Positions 26,159 to 35,267 of a DNA stretch of 64,000 bases are shown here, piece by piece. The notes beneath the pieces are model-generated. The model ran no database searches and was not told where the DNA came from. It saw nothing but the letters and a program-made list of their open reading frames with translations. This DNA is from DATAOG01 sp963753685 (lineage in GTDB: Bacteria > Pseudomonadota > Alphaproteobacteria > Geminicoccales > Geminicoccaceae). The first letter of the stretch is position 1. The number at the start of each line of letters is the position of its first letter. Position numbers and translations under genes: made by a program. The stretch spans positions 62,001 to 126,000 of the forward strand of contig CAVWDE010000019.1 in NCBI GenBank assembly GCA_963753685.1, read 5' to 3'.

Positions 26159-27430
26159 TCATTGTGGCAGTCCCGCCTTGGCCGTGTTGTCGCGAATGAG
26201 CTTGTTGACCGCCGGGTCCTTGAAGCTGGTCAGCACGGAGTAGCCCTCGACTGTGAAATCGGGATGTTTCTCGAGCAGGTCGGCGACCATGGCCTTCGCT
26301 TCTTCCAGTCGGCCAGCGGTCGCCGACGCGTAGATGATCTCGACATAACCGTCGGTGTCGTCGGGATTGCGCTTGTGGTATTCATGGAACGCAGCAAGCG
26401 CTTGGTCATAGTCGCCGAGCGAGTAGTTCGCCTGACCGGCCGCTTCCACGAACCAATCGGGATAAGCGCGATTGAGGCGCATCGCTTTGGTGATCAGTTC
26501 CAGCCCTTCCTTCGGCTGCGCCGCAATTAAGTTCAAACGCCAACCCAGAACAGCATTCATGTCGGCGTCACTAGGAGCGAGCGCGACGGCCTTCTCCGCC
26601 AGGGCAACCGACTTTGCGGGATCTCCCCGAGATGCCTCGATATGTCCCAACAGCGAGAAGGCGTACGGATTGGCCTCATCAATGGCGAGCGCTCTCTCTG
26701 CCGCTTCAGTGGCGTGGGCCCAAGCCGCGTCGATATCCTCGACCCATTGAGCTCGGGCTTGCTCAACGTGGGTTTGCCCCAGAGCTACCACGACAGTCGC
26801 AAAATCCGGGTCCAGTGAGAGCGCCTTCTCATAAAACTTCTGGGCTTCAACCATGTCGTTCTTCTCGAAAGTGAAGAAATGCTCGCGGCCCTGGAGGTAC
26901 GTTTGGTACGCTTCCAGATTGTTCGTCTGCCGGCGCCAGATCCGCTGTTGCTCCTCAGGGGTGAGCTGGACCCCCAGTGAGGTCACGACTTGACGGGTGA
27001 TCTCGTCCTGGAGGTCGAAGATCGCTGTCAGCTCGCGATCGTAGTTGTCGGACCACAGGGTCTTGTCGCCGGTGACATCGCTGAGGCTGGCGGTCATGTG
27101 GACGCGATCGCCGGACTGCTGCACGCCGCCTTGCAACACATAGCGCACGTCCAGATCTTTGGCGATCTCGGGCAGAGGCTTGTCCTGGCCGGCGGCGGGG
27201 GAACCGCCCGCGACGACGAGCAGGCCGCCGACCTTGGACAGGATCTTGACGGTGTTGTCGGTCACGACCTGGCTCAGATCGTCCTGCGCGGCGTCGCCAC
27301 TCAGGTTGGCGAACGGCAGGATGGCGACGGCCGGTGGCTCCGCGGCCGCAGGCGACAGGGTGGCTGTGCTGAAGGCCAGGACGAGGAGAGCGGCGCTGAG
27401 GAGCGAGCGCCTCAGAAGGTCGGTCTGCAT
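26159..27430 (-). CDS. Exported TPR protein with cyclase-associated N-terminal domain
   Basis: 423 residues. It starts MQTDLLRRSLLSAALLVLAF with a signal peptide cleaved around AAA-EPP. The mature part begins AVAILPFANLSGDAAQDDLS, then DVRYVLQGGVQQSGDRVHMT and LWSDNYDRELTAIFDLQDEI, the segment that normally links a class III cyclase to TPR repeats. At least five TPRs follow (YEKALSLDPDFATVVVALGQ, AERALAIDEANPYAFSLLG, and others). The cyclase domain is absent. A close paralog with the cyclase is at 50611-52572. GGGAGA precedes the ATG. The product is probably a periplasmic scaffold or sensor; no ligand can be assigned. Confidence 0.82.
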   Translation of the reverse strand: MQTDLLRRSLLSAALLVLAFSTATLSPAAAEPPAVAILPFANLSGDAAQDDLSQVVTDNTVKILSKVGGLLVVAGGSPAAGQDKPLPEIAKDLDVRYVLQGGVQQSGDRVHMTASLSDVTGDKTLWSDNYDRELTAIFDLQDEITRQVVTSLGVQLTPEEQQRIWRRQTNNLEAYQTYLQGREHFFTFEKNDMVEAQKFYEKALSLDPDFATVVVALGQTHVEQARAQWVEDIDAAWAHATEAAERALAIDEANPYAFSLLGHIEASRGDPAKSVALAEKAVALAPSDADMNAVLGWRLNLIAAQPKEGLELITKAMRLNRAYPDWFVEAAGQANYSLGDYDQALAAFHEYHKRNPDDTDGYVEIIYASATAGRLEEAKAMVADLLEKHPDFTVEGYSVLTSFKDPAVNKLIRDNTAKAGLPQ

Positions 27431-27761
27431 GGTTAATCTCCCGCTTCTTATGAAGTGTCGTCGCGGTCTTCGCCAGCTGGCGATCAACGAGGTCGGCCGC
27501 GAGACCCGAGCGAAAGACTGGGATTTGATCTTATCTGATCTACGGTAGCGGGGGTGGATTTGCAGGTCAAGTGAGACGCCGAGTTGACGAGTAGAAGAAG
27601 GGCGAGCCATTTCGCGGCGCGGTGGCGGCGATCGGTCGGGGAGGTCGACCGGCGGCGCCCTGGTGGAACCGGGAATGGTGCGTCGGCGTTGAATTGGTCG
27701 GAGCGCCGGTCGTCATCGCAGCGACCCGTCAGCCAGTGCTGCGCTCCGATCGGAGATGACG
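27431..27761. other. Divergent intergenic region
   Basis: About 330 bases between the leftward TPR gene and the rightward winged-helix gene. No gene, repeat or clear promoter was recognised; the only AT-rich part is around 27520-27550 (TTTGATCTTATCTGATCTAC). Confidence 0.4.
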
Positions 27762-28289
27762 ATGGAGCGCGACGATTCCGTTCTTCTGCACGAGCCGGAT
27801 CTGATGCTCGCGGTGCTGCGGGTGGCGGCGGCGCGGGCGGGCACGCTGGACGCCTGCATCGATCATCTGCGGGCGCTGCGCGATCGGGCTGAGGTCGAGC
27901 ACCGGGTGCCGGAGGCGGATGTGCGCGCCGAGCTGCAGGCGATCACCGCGAAGCTCGATCGCGCGAGCCTGATCGAGTGGCCGGCGGCACGGCGCTTCCG
28001 GATCACCGCTCGCGGCCGGCAGGTCCTGGCGGATCATCCCTCAGGGGTCGACGACGGCGTGTTGATGCAGCTGGAGGCGCCGCGCGCCCCCGCCGGCCAG
28101 CGCGGGGCGGCCCTCGGGCCGCCGGCGCTGAGGGCGTCGGCGTACGATGCCGGCTACGAAGCCTATGGCGAAGGGTGTGGTCTTGCGGACAATCCGCACC
28201 CGTTCGATGCGCGCGCCCATCTCGACTGGCAGAACGGCTGGTCGCAGGCGCGCGATCAGGCGGCGCGGCGGCGCCGCGATCTGCTCTAG
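27762..28289 (+). CDS. Winged-helix protein fused to a ribosome-modulation-factor-like domain
   Basis: 175 residues. GGAG lies six bases before the ATG at 27762. Residues 10-95 resemble the Mrr N-terminal winged helix (LMLAVLRVAAARAGTL, VRAELQAITAKLDRASLIEW, RRFRITARGRQVLADHPSG). After a linker of about 25 residues, the C-terminal 45 residues read ASAYDAGYEAYGEGCGLADN, PHPFDARAHLDWQNGWSQAR, i.e. G-Y-x-A-x3-G...N-P-x7-W-x2-G-W, the pattern of ribosome modulation factor (RMF) and CrpP-like proteins. RMF dimerises 70S ribosomes in stationary phase. The fusion suggests a DNA- or RNA-binding regulator with a ribosome- or nucleic-acid-associated module; this is inference from pattern only. Confidence 0.7.
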   Translation: MERDDSVLLHEPDLMLAVLRVAAARAGTLDACIDHLRALRDRAEVEHRVPEADVRAELQAITAKLDRASLIEWPAARRFRITARGRQVLADHPSGVDDGVLMQLEAPRAPAGQRGAALGPPALRASAYDAGYEAYGEGCGLADNPHPFDARAHLDWQNGWSQARDQAARRRRDLL

Positions 28290-28292
28290 GCC

Positions 28293-28937
28293 ATGCTCCC
28301 GGGCGACAACGGGGCGGGGCGCGGCCGCTTCGATCCCGCGCCGTATCGGGTCGGTTTGCGCCCGCGGCCGGCCGTGAGCTGGACGGGGAGGACGGCCCTG
28401 GACGATCTCTGTCACGGCACCCCCGAGCTGGCCGGACCCGGCGACGACGGGGCGTCGACACCGAGCTACCCGGGGCCCGACGGCACCGCGGCCAGAACGA
28501 CGATCGACGGGCTCGTCGATGCGCTGATGAGTGCCTGGAACCGGCACGATGCCGCCGCCTTCGCCGCCGCGTTCGCGGAGGATGTCGAATTCACCAACGT
28601 CTTTGGCCTGACATTTTATGGGCGCGCCGCGATCGAAGCCTCGCATGCCGCGATCTTCCGCACGCTGTTCAAGGACAGCGCCCTGATCGCGACCGACACC
28701 AGCGTCCGCTTCGTTCGCGCCGATGTCGCCGCAGTCGACCTGCGCTGGGAGATGACCGACACGGGCCGTGACCCGGAAGGCCGCGCGTGGTCGAAGCGCC
28801 ATGGCCTGATGAGCATGGTCGCGACCGAGCAGGCGGGTGCGTGGCACGTCACCGTCTGTCACAATCAGGACCTGCCGCCACCCGAACGCGTGGCGGAGAT
28901 CGCCGGTCTGCTGAAGGGTTACGGACGCGGGGGTTGA
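28293..28937 (+). CDS. SnoaL/DUF4440-like protein
   Basis: Up to 214 residues. The C-terminal 140 form an NTF2-like cone: TIDGLVDALMSAWNRHDAAA, FAEDVEFTNVFGLTFYGRAA, RFVRADVAAVDLRWEMTD and WHVTVCHNQDLPP, matching the SgcJ/EcaC/SnoaL-like family of uncharacterised small-molecule enzymes. The first 65 residues are low in complexity and unlike the family, so the true start may be further in, perhaps near 28490-28530; no better ATG with a ribosome site was found. It follows the winged-helix gene by three bases and may be co-transcribed. Confidence 0.65.
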   Translation: MLPGDNGAGRGRFDPAPYRVGLRPRPAVSWTGRTALDDLCHGTPELAGPGDDGASTPSYPGPDGTAARTTIDGLVDALMSAWNRHDAAAFAAAFAEDVEFTNVFGLTFYGRAAIEASHAAIFRTLFKDSALIATDTSVRFVRADVAAVDLRWEMTDTGRDPEGRAWSKRHGLMSMVATEQAGAWHVTVCHNQDLPPPERVAEIAGLLKGYGRGG

Positions 28938-29045
28938 GCTACCCATCGCATCCCTCGGCGGATCGCGTTCGTGCTCTTGCCCATCGCTCTGACGATGGTT
29001 CTGGGCTAGCCTGCGCGCGCGACCACAAAGGGGCCGGGCGAGGCG

Positions 29046-30579
29046 ATGTTCAGGGGCATCGGGCAGATCCTGCCGTGGGCGGCGGCGCGCCACGGCGACA
29101 AGACCGCGCTGATCGTCGGTGAACGGGCGCTGAGCTACGCCGGGCTCGACCGGGACTCGAACCGGCTCGCGAATGCGCTCTCCGGGCTCGGGGTCGCGGC
29201 GGGCGACCGGATCACGCTCTATGGCCTGAACTCGGCCGAGTGGGTGGTCGGCTACCATGCGCTCGCCAAGCTCGGCGCGGTGATCAACCCGATCAACGTC
29301 ATGCTGACGCCCGAGGAGGTCGGTGTTCGTCACCCGCGACTGCGAGGCGCGTGCGATCCTGATCGGCCCGGAGAAGCTCGAGGCCTTCCTCGACGTGGCG
29401 CGGGACACGCCGGTCCGCCAGATCGTGGCGCTCGGCAGCGCGGAGCAGGCCGGGGTGCACGACTTCGAGACTCTGCTGAGCAAGGCCTCGGACGACTTCG
29501 AAGTCCGGGAAGTGGCGCCCGATGCGGTCGCGACCATCGGCTACACCTCGGGCACGACCGGCCACCCCAAAGGCGCCATGCAGAGCCAGCGCGCGGTCGC
29601 CGCCAACATCGCGCTGACCGCGACCATGCACGTCAAGACCGCCGCCGACACGGTCGTGACCGCCCTGCCGCTGCCGCACGTCTACGGCAACGTGGTGGTC
29701 AACGGCGGCCTCTTGACCGGCATGACGGTGGTCCTTTTGCCGCGCTTCGAGGAGCGCGCCGTGCTCGAGGCGATCGAGCGCGAGCGCGCGACCATGCTCG
29801 AGGGCGTGCCGACCATGTACCAGTACCTGCTCAACTCGCCCGAGCTCGCGCGCCATGACCTGTCGAGCCTGAACCGCTGCACGGTCGGCGGCCAGACCAT
29901 GCCGGTTGCCAAGATGGAGGAGGTCGAGGCGCGCCTCGGCTGTCCCTTGATCGAGCTCTGGGGCATGACCGAGCTCGCCGGGCTCGGCACCACCTTCCCG
30001 GCTTATGGCGAGATCCGTCACGGCTCGATCGGTGTGGCGCTGCCGACCGTCCAGGCGCGGATCGGCGCGATCGAGGAGCCGGCCCGCTCGCTGCCGGAGG
30101 GCGAGATCGGCGAACTGATGATCAAGGGCCCGATCGTGATGCTGGGCTACTACGGCAATGAGGCGGCGACGCAGGCGGCGATCGAGCCGGACGGCTGGCT
30201 GCACACGGGCGATCTCGCCCGCACCGACGCCGACGGCTACATCTATATCGTCGATCGCAGCAAGGACATGATCAACTGCGCCGGCTTCAACGTCTATCCG
30301 GCCGAGGTTGAGCGCGTGCTGGCGGCGCATGCGAGCGTCGCCATGGTTGCGGTCGGCGGCCAGCCCGATCCGCTCAAGGGCGAGGTGCCCAAGGCGTACG
30401 TGGTGCTGAGGCAGGGGGCCGCGGGCGATGCCGAAGCGCTGCTCGGCCATTGCCGCGCCCATCTCGCCGCCTACAAGATCCCGCGCAGCGTCCAGTTCGT
30501 GGCCGATCTGCCCAAGACCAGCACGGGCAAGATCATGCGTCGCGAGTTGAGGACCCTGGACCCGCCGGACCCGAGCTGA
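29046..30579 (+). CDS. AMP-dependent acyl-CoA synthetase, one frameshift
   Basis: About 510 residues when bridged. It starts MFRGIGQILPWAAARHGDKT. Near 29322 an extra base breaks the frame between INVMLTPEEVG and VFVTRDCEARAILIG. The ATP/AMP signature ATIGYTSGTTGHPKGAMQSQ is intact, as are ELWGMTELAGLGTTFPAYGE, WLHTGDLARTDADGYIYIVD, SKDMINCAGFNVYPAEVE and the catalytic Lys in LPKTSTGKIMRREL. It activates a carboxylic acid to its CoA thioester; chain length cannot be read. The 3-prime end overlaps the convergent amidotransferase gene by 47 bases. GGCGAGGCG upstream is a weak ribosome site. Confidence 0.87.
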
Positions 30580-31267
30580 GCCAGCGATCGAGGAAGCGGT
30601 CGAGCCAGCGGTCGGTCATCGGGGCGAAGCGGTCGTAGCTCTCGAGCTGGGCCTCGCGCGGCTGGGCCCCGAGCAGGGTGATCATGGCGCTGCCGCGCTC
30701 CGAGCCTGACCAGCGCTCGATCATGGTGCGGGTCATCTCGGGGTGGAACTCGATCCCGAACACCCGGTCCTGGTAGCTGAACATCTGGGCATCGAAGGCG
30801 TCGTTGTGGGCGAGGTGGACCGCACCCGCCGGGATCGCGAAGGTCTCCTTGTGCCACTGGTAGAACATGGTCGGGCCGTCGAAGTGGCTCTGGCCGGAGG
30901 GCGTCGGGTAGATCGGGTGATAGCCGATCTCGACCAGACCCTCGGGATGGCGGCCGACCTTGGCGCCGAGCACGCGCGCGATCATCTGGGCGCCAAGGCA
31001 GATCCCGAGCAGGGGCGTGGCGCTCGGCAGGGCCACCGTCTCCAGCCAGTCGAGCTCCATCCGGATCGCCGGTCGGTCGTCGTCGTTGGCGCTCTGGGGC
31101 CCGCCGAACACGATCGCCGCGGCGTAGTCCGAAAGGTCGTCCGGCAGGGGATCGAACAGGTTGGTGCAGCGACGCTCGAGCGTGCAGCCGCGCGCCTCCA
31201 GGTGCTCGCCCACCCGTCCCGGGGTCGAGTGCGCCCCATGAACGACGATCAGAACCCGCCTCGTCAT
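30533..31267 (-). CDS. Class I glutamine amidotransferase-like protein
   Basis: 244 residues from the ATG at 31267: MTRRVLIVVHGAHSTPGRVG. The nucleophile elbow LLGICLGAQMIARVLGAKVG contains the catalytic Cys, FGGPQSANDDD the oxyanion strand, and VFGIEFHPEMTR the catalytic His-Pro-Glu. It resembles stand-alone GMP-synthase-like amidotransferases such as gamma-glutamyl-polyamine or glutathione-adduct hydrolases. The frame upstream of this ATG lacks homology. It is convergent with the acyl-CoA synthetase and its C-terminal 15 codons overlap that gene. Confidence 0.85.
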   Translation of the reverse strand: MTRRVLIVVHGAHSTPGRVGEHLEARGCTLERRCTNLFDPLPDDLSDYAAAIVFGGPQSANDDDRPAIRMELDWLETVALPSATPLLGICLGAQMIARVLGAKVGRHPEGLVEIGYHPIYPTPSGQSHFDGPTMFYQWHKETFAIPAGAVHLAHNDAFDAQMFSYQDRVFGIEFHPEMTRTMIERWSGSERGSAMITLLGAQPREAQLESYDRFAPMTDRWLDRFLDRWLSSGPAGPGSSTRDA

Positions 31268-31449
31268 GCGTTTCCCCGACCGTTGTCGCTTCACCGCCAT
31301 CCGTATCTCAGGACCTGCTGATAGCCGATGAAGATGTAAGCCGCAATTTGCGTGCCACCACTCTCGCGACACTTGCGGCCGCGCCCGCCATTGACGGCCG
31401 GGCGTTGGCGCTTCTAGCGTCAGCATCGTCGAGGCGGAGGGCGAGGGCG

Positions 31450-32793
31450 ATGGCGATGGCGGCCAACGACGATCCAGGCAGCGCGGGCGAAGGCTGGCAG
31501 GCGCGCCGGCGCGAGCTGCAGGCCGCGGTCGAGCGGCACATGATCCGCTATGTCGGCGACTTTCCGCCGTTCTTCGTCGAGCGCGCCGAGGGCAGCTACG
31601 TCTACGACGACCGCGGCCGGCAGATCCTCGACTTCACCTCGGGCCAGATGTGCGCGACGCTGGGCCACAATCACCCGGCCGTGGTCGCTGCGATCCGGCG
31701 CAGCTGCGAGCGCGCGATCCACCTGTTCAGCTGGCTGCTGGCGCCCGAGGTCGTGGAGCTCTGCCAGGAGCTCGCGGCGCTGCTGCCGCCGCAGCTGCAG
31801 AAGGTGATCCTGCTCAACACCGGCAGCGAGGCCAACGAGGCGGCGCTGCGCATGGCCAAGCTCGCGAGCGGCGGCCACGAGATCGTGGCACTGAGCGCGT
31901 CCTTCCATGGTCTGACCGGTGGCGCCGGAGCCGCGACCTATTCGGTCGGCCGGCGCGGCTACGGTCCGGGGGTGCCCGGCAACCTCGCGATCCCGGCGCC
32001 GAACGCCTATCGCTGCCCGATCCGCCATTGCACCGAGGCCTGCGACCTTACCTGCCTCGAGGTCGGCTTCGAGCTGATCGACAGCCAGACTTCCGGTCAG
32101 CCGGCGGCCGCGATCGCCGAGCCGATCCTCTCGACCGCCGGCGTGATCGTGCCGCCCGCGGGCTATTTCCCGCGTCTGAAGGAGCTCTGCGAAGCCCGCG
32201 GCATGCTTCTGATCCTGGACGAGGCGCAGACCGCATTCGGCCGGGTCGGCGCCAACTTCGCCTTCGAGCAGGATGGCGTGGTGCCGGATTTTCTCGCGGT
32301 CTCGAAGACGCTCGGCGGCGGCATCCCGCTCGCCGCCGCGGTCACCAGCGCCGAGATCGAGGAGCGCTGCTACCAGCGCGGGTTCGTGCACGTCACCTCG
32401 CACGTCTCCGATCCCTTGCCGGCGGCGGTCGGGCTCGCGGTGCTCGAGGTGCTGGCGCGCGAGCGGCTGGCCGAGCGCGCGGGGGTCCTGGGCGAGCGCC
32501 TGGCGGACGGGTTGCGCGACCTGCAGCAGCGCTACGAGGTGATCGGCGATGTGCGCGGTCGGGGGCTGCTCTGGGGGGTCGAGCTGGTGATCGACAGGCA
32601 GAGCCGGACCCCCAACCCCGGGCTCGGGGCGAAGATCACCAATCGCTGCCTGGAGCTTGGCCTGTCGATGAACATCGTGTCGCTGCCGGGCCTGGCCAGC
32701 GTCTGGCGGATCGCACCGCCGCTGACTGCGAGCGAGCGCCAGATCGACGACGGCCTTTCGATCCTCGATCAGGCGATCCGCGACAGCCTCTGA
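31450..32793 (+). CDS. Class III aminotransferase, 2,2-dialkylglycine decarboxylase-like
   Basis: 447 residues. GGAGG is nine bases before the ATG at 31450; a second ATG follows two codons later. Motifs: YDDRGRQILDFTSGQMCATL, GHNHPAVVAAIRRSCERA, LLNTGSEANEAALRMAKLAS (phosphate cup), ILDEAQTAFGRVG with the PLP Asp, LAVSKTLGGGIPLAAAVTSA with the Schiff-base Lys, and a C-terminus with VWRIAPPLTASERQIDDGL. The Gln in DEAQT in place of the common Glu/His and the IHLFSWLLAPEVVEL region favour the dialkylglycine decarboxylase/pyruvate transaminase branch. The physiological substrate is unproven. No frameshift. Confidence 0.88.
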   Translation: MAMAANDDPGSAGEGWQARRRELQAAVERHMIRYVGDFPPFFVERAEGSYVYDDRGRQILDFTSGQMCATLGHNHPAVVAAIRRSCERAIHLFSWLLAPEVVELCQELAALLPPQLQKVILLNTGSEANEAALRMAKLASGGHEIVALSASFHGLTGGAGAATYSVGRRGYGPGVPGNLAIPAPNAYRCPIRHCTEACDLTCLEVGFELIDSQTSGQPAAAIAEPILSTAGVIVPPAGYFPRLKELCEARGMLLILDEAQTAFGRVGANFAFEQDGVVPDFLAVSKTLGGGIPLAAAVTSAEIEERCYQRGFVHVTSHVSDPLPAAVGLAVLEVLARERLAERAGVLGERLADGLRDLQQRYEVIGDVRGRGLLWGVELVIDRQSRTPNPGLGAKITNRCLELGLSMNIVSLPGLASVWRIAPPLTASERQIDDGLSILDQAIRDSL

Positions 32794-32823
32794 GGGCGGT
32801 CGCGCGCGTCGTTCCTGAGGTCC

Positions 32824-32861
32824 GGCGTCAACCACAAATGGGCCCGGCGTTAACCACAAAT
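32824..32861 (+). promoter_or_regulatory. Direct repeat upstream of the FecR operon
   Basis: GGCGTCAACCACAAAT (32824-32839) and GGCGTTAACCACAAAT (32846-32861) are 15/16 identical and 22 bases apart, about two helical turns. They lie about 70 bases before the lipoprotein start and form the only AT-containing block there. Candidate activator or repressor sites. Confidence 0.5.
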
Positions 32862-32929
32862 TAAGAGCTTTCCGCTTTCCTGCAGGGACCGCATTGGCAC
32901 GATCGATCCCTGCGGGCGCGGGTGGTTCC

Positions 32930-34192
32930 ATGATCCTGGCAAAGGGGGCACGCCCCCGGGCCGTTCTTTCGCGGCTGCTGCCGATCCTGATCGGCGCCGG
33001 TCTCTTCGCCGGCTGCCAGAGCGCCAGCGAGGTCGCGCCACCGGCGGTCCGGGCCGCCGACTGGCGGGTGATCGAGCGGTCGGGTGAGGCGCGCTACCTC
33101 GCGCCCGGCACCAGCAGCTGGGCGGCGGTGCTGCCGGCGACCCCGCTGCCGGCCGGCAGCCAGGTGGTGACCGGCGCCGGCGGCCGCCTGATCCTGGCGC
33201 GCGCGACCGATCAGATCAGCGCCGGCCCGGCCAGCCGGTTCGACCTGCCGGACGGGGCGTCGGGGGCGACTCTGGCGCAGACTGCCGGACGGTTGCGCTA
33301 CCGCCTGGGCGAGGGGGCGTCATTCGCAGTCGCAACCCCGGCGCTCGCGGTCCATGTCGCGGACAGCGCGTTCGACGTGACGGTCGGGGCGGATGCCACC
33401 GAGGTGGCGGTCGAGCGCGGCCGGGTGCGGGTCGCGACCCCGGACGGCCAGCGCGAGATCGAGCTCGGGGCCGGTCAGTCAGCGCAGGCGGGCGGACCAA
33501 GGCCGCTCGCCTTCCGGCGCGCCAGCGGCCAGCCATTGCAACCGGTCGAGCGGACCATCCTGCCCGCGCTCCAGCCGCTGTCCGAGCTCCAGCCGCCATC
33601 TGAGCTCCAGCCCCTGTCTGGGCTCCGGCCCCTGTCTGGGCTCCGGCCCCTGTCTGGGCTCCGGCCCAAGTCGGCCCTGGCCAACGGCGTTGCGCCCGGA
33701 GCGCGGCCGCCGGCCGCCGGCGCGACCACGGACCAGGCCTCGAGCTCGGCCGCCGCCAGCATCGAGTCGGCGGTCATGGTCGCCCCCACGCGCCGGACGA
33801 CCACGGGCTCGACCGATGGGACGGCCGCGCCGGGCGCTCGCCTCGCCCTGCCGGCGACCGCCGAAGCCGCTTCCGCGCCGATCGGCGCCGGGACCGCCGA
33901 AGCCACCTCTACGCCAATCGGCGCCGGGACCGCCGAAGTCACTTCCGCCCTGATCGGCACCGCGCCCTCCGAGGCCACCTCTGCGCCGATCGGCGCCGCA
34001 ACCGCCAAGCCCGTGCGCGATGCGGTCGCGGCCGACCCGGTGAGCGCGTCCGCGGCGGCCGACCAGCCGGCCACCGAGGAGATCGGCGAGGATCCGCGCC
34101 TGCTGTTCGACCGCCTGACCGAGGGCATGGTCGATGCCGTTCCCGCCGACCGCGCACCCAAGGATCCGCGGGCCCATGCGCGCCGCATCTGA
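32930..34192 (+). CDS. FecR-domain lipoprotein with repeat-rich tail
   Basis: 420 residues. The signal sequence ends LLPILIGAGLFAGCQSA, a lipobox with Cys at about residue 29. The next 170 residues are a FecR-like domain: VIERSGEARYLAPGTSSWAA, SQVVTGAGGRLILARATD, AQTAGRLRYRLGEG, VATPALAVHVADSAFDVTVG and VERGRVRVATPDG. The tail has short tandem repeats: LQPLSELQPPSELQPLS then PLSGLR three times, and later four 12-14-residue repeats of the form EATSAPIGAGTA. FecR domains outside iron uptake are often paired with CHASE2 sensors, as here. Probably anchored in the outer membrane or periplasm. Confidence 0.8.
   Translation: MILAKGARPRAVLSRLLPILIGAGLFAGCQSASEVAPPAVRAADWRVIERSGEARYLAPGTSSWAAVLPATPLPAGSQVVTGAGGRLILARATDQISAGPASRFDLPDGASGATLAQTAGRLRYRLGEGASFAVATPALAVHVADSAFDVTVGADATEVAVERGRVRVATPDGQREIELGAGQSAQAGGPRPLAFRRASGQPLQPVERTILPALQPLSELQPPSELQPLSGLRPLSGLRPLSGLRPKSALANGVAPGARPPAAGATTDQASSSAAASIESAVMVAPTRRTTTGSTDGTAAPGARLALPATAEAASAPIGAGTAEATSTPIGAGTAEVTSALIGTAPSEATSAPIGAATAKPVRDAVAADPVSASAAADQPATEEIGEDPRLLFDRLTEGMVDAVPADRAPKDPRAHARRI
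33560..33680 (+). repeat. 18-bp tandem repeats in the FecR lipoprotein gene
   Basis: Three near-perfect copies of CCCCTGTCTGGGCTCCGG at about 33609-33663, preceded by two diverged copies (CCGCTGTCCGAGCTCCAG type), encode the PLSGLR and PLSELQ hexads. The unit length is a multiple of three, so copy number can change without frame loss. Confidence 0.75.
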
Positions 34193-35267
34193 GCCGCGCC
34201 CGAACCTCGGGGTGGCGATTGGCCGGCCGCCGGTGGCCGTCGACGGCGGCGGCCGACGCGGGGCGTGGGTCGGGCCGGTGGGCGTGCTCGCGGCGCTCGT
34301 TCTGATCGCGACCTTCGGTGTCGCCGCGGCGCAACCGGCCGATTCGATCGCGATCCCGCTCGACGAGGCGAGCCCCTTGGATACCAGCCAGGCGCCCCTG
34401 GAGGGTGACTGGGTGGTCGTGGCGGCGGCCGGGGAGGCGACCTGGCGCCCGCAAGGCACCGCACGCTGGCAACCGGTCGCGGTCGGCCGGGTGCTGCCCG
34501 CTCCGAGCGAGATCGAGACCGGACCCACAGGCGGCGTCACCCTGGTGCTTGGCGGCGACCGCCTGGTGGTCGCTTCGAACAGCCGCCTGATTCTGATGGC
34601 CCGTGGCCGTGGCGAGGACCAGCGACTGCGGCAGGAGCGCGGCCGGCTGCGGGTCGACATCGAGCAACGACCCGGCCGCGCCGTCGAGGTGCGGACGCCG
34701 CTGCTCAGCCTCGGCATCAAGGGCACGAGCTTCGAGGTCGCCGTCGACCAGTGGCAGAGCAGCGTCCTGGTGCTCGAGGGCCAGGTCACGGTCAGCACGG
34801 CGAATGGTGCGCCCGTGCGCCTCGGGCCGCGCCAGGGTTTGAGCCAGCCGGCCGATTCCAACCGTCCGGCGAGCCCGTTGGAGCTGACCGATCTGGCGCC
34901 GGTCAGCCGCACCGGCCCGGTGCGCTGGCACCTGGCGGCGCCGGACGCGCCGGCGCCGACCGCGCCCGCGGACGCCGGCGGCGCGGACCCGTCGATCCCC
35001 GGCGCCTCCGGATCGATGGTGCTGCGCGTACCCGGATCGGTCGTCCTCGGCACACCCATGGCCCAGGCGCGCACGCCGGCGCGAAGCTGGCTCGGTGCCT
35101 GGCTCGACGACGACCGGCTCCTCTTCACCCTGGTCCTGGTGGTCGGCGGCGGGCTGGTGCTCCTGATCGTGCCCGGGTTGGTGCTGGGCCAGAACCTGCG
35201 CCAGCACTGGCTCGATCGGTCGACCGGCAAAGGCAAGCGACGGCGTAGCCTGATCCGCGGCTGGTGA
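34176..35267 (+). CDS. Second FecR-domain protein with C-terminal membrane anchor
   Basis: About 363 residues from the ATG at 34176, which overlaps the end of the lipoprotein gene. A signal or anchor helix, VGVLAALVLIATFGVAAA, precedes the FecR domain: WVVVAAAGEATWRPQGTARW, VGRVLPAPSEIETGPTGGVT, RQERGRLRVDIEQRPGRAVE, TPLLSLGIKGTSFEVAVDQW and VLEGQVTVSTANG. The C-terminus has a second helix, LLFTLVLVVGGGLVLLIVPG, and a basic tail. It is likely a bitopic periplasmic protein that could pass a signal to the CHASE2 protein encoded next, whose GTG overlaps its stop. Confidence 0.8.
   Translation: MRAASEPRPNLGVAIGRPPVAVDGGGRRGAWVGPVGVLAALVLIATFGVAAAQPADSIAIPLDEASPLDTSQAPLEGDWVVVAAAGEATWRPQGTARWQPVAVGRVLPAPSEIETGPTGGVTLVLGGDRLVVASNSRLILMARGRGEDQRLRQERGRLRVDIEQRPGRAVEVRTPLLSLGIKGTSFEVAVDQWQSSVLVLEGQVTVSTANGAPVRLGPRQGLSQPADSNRPASPLELTDLAPVSRTGPVRWHLAAPDAPAPTAPADAGGADPSIPGASGSMVLRVPGSVVLGTPMAQARTPARSWLGAWLDDDRLLFTLVLVVGGGLVLLIVPGLVLGQNLRQHWLDRSTGKGKRRRSLIRGW

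Noticed and set aside
30533..30579. Overlap of the convergent acyl-CoA synthetase and amidotransferase ends as an error
   Set aside because: Both C-termini are plausible for their families and a 47-base convergent overlap is not rare in dense GC-rich genomes.
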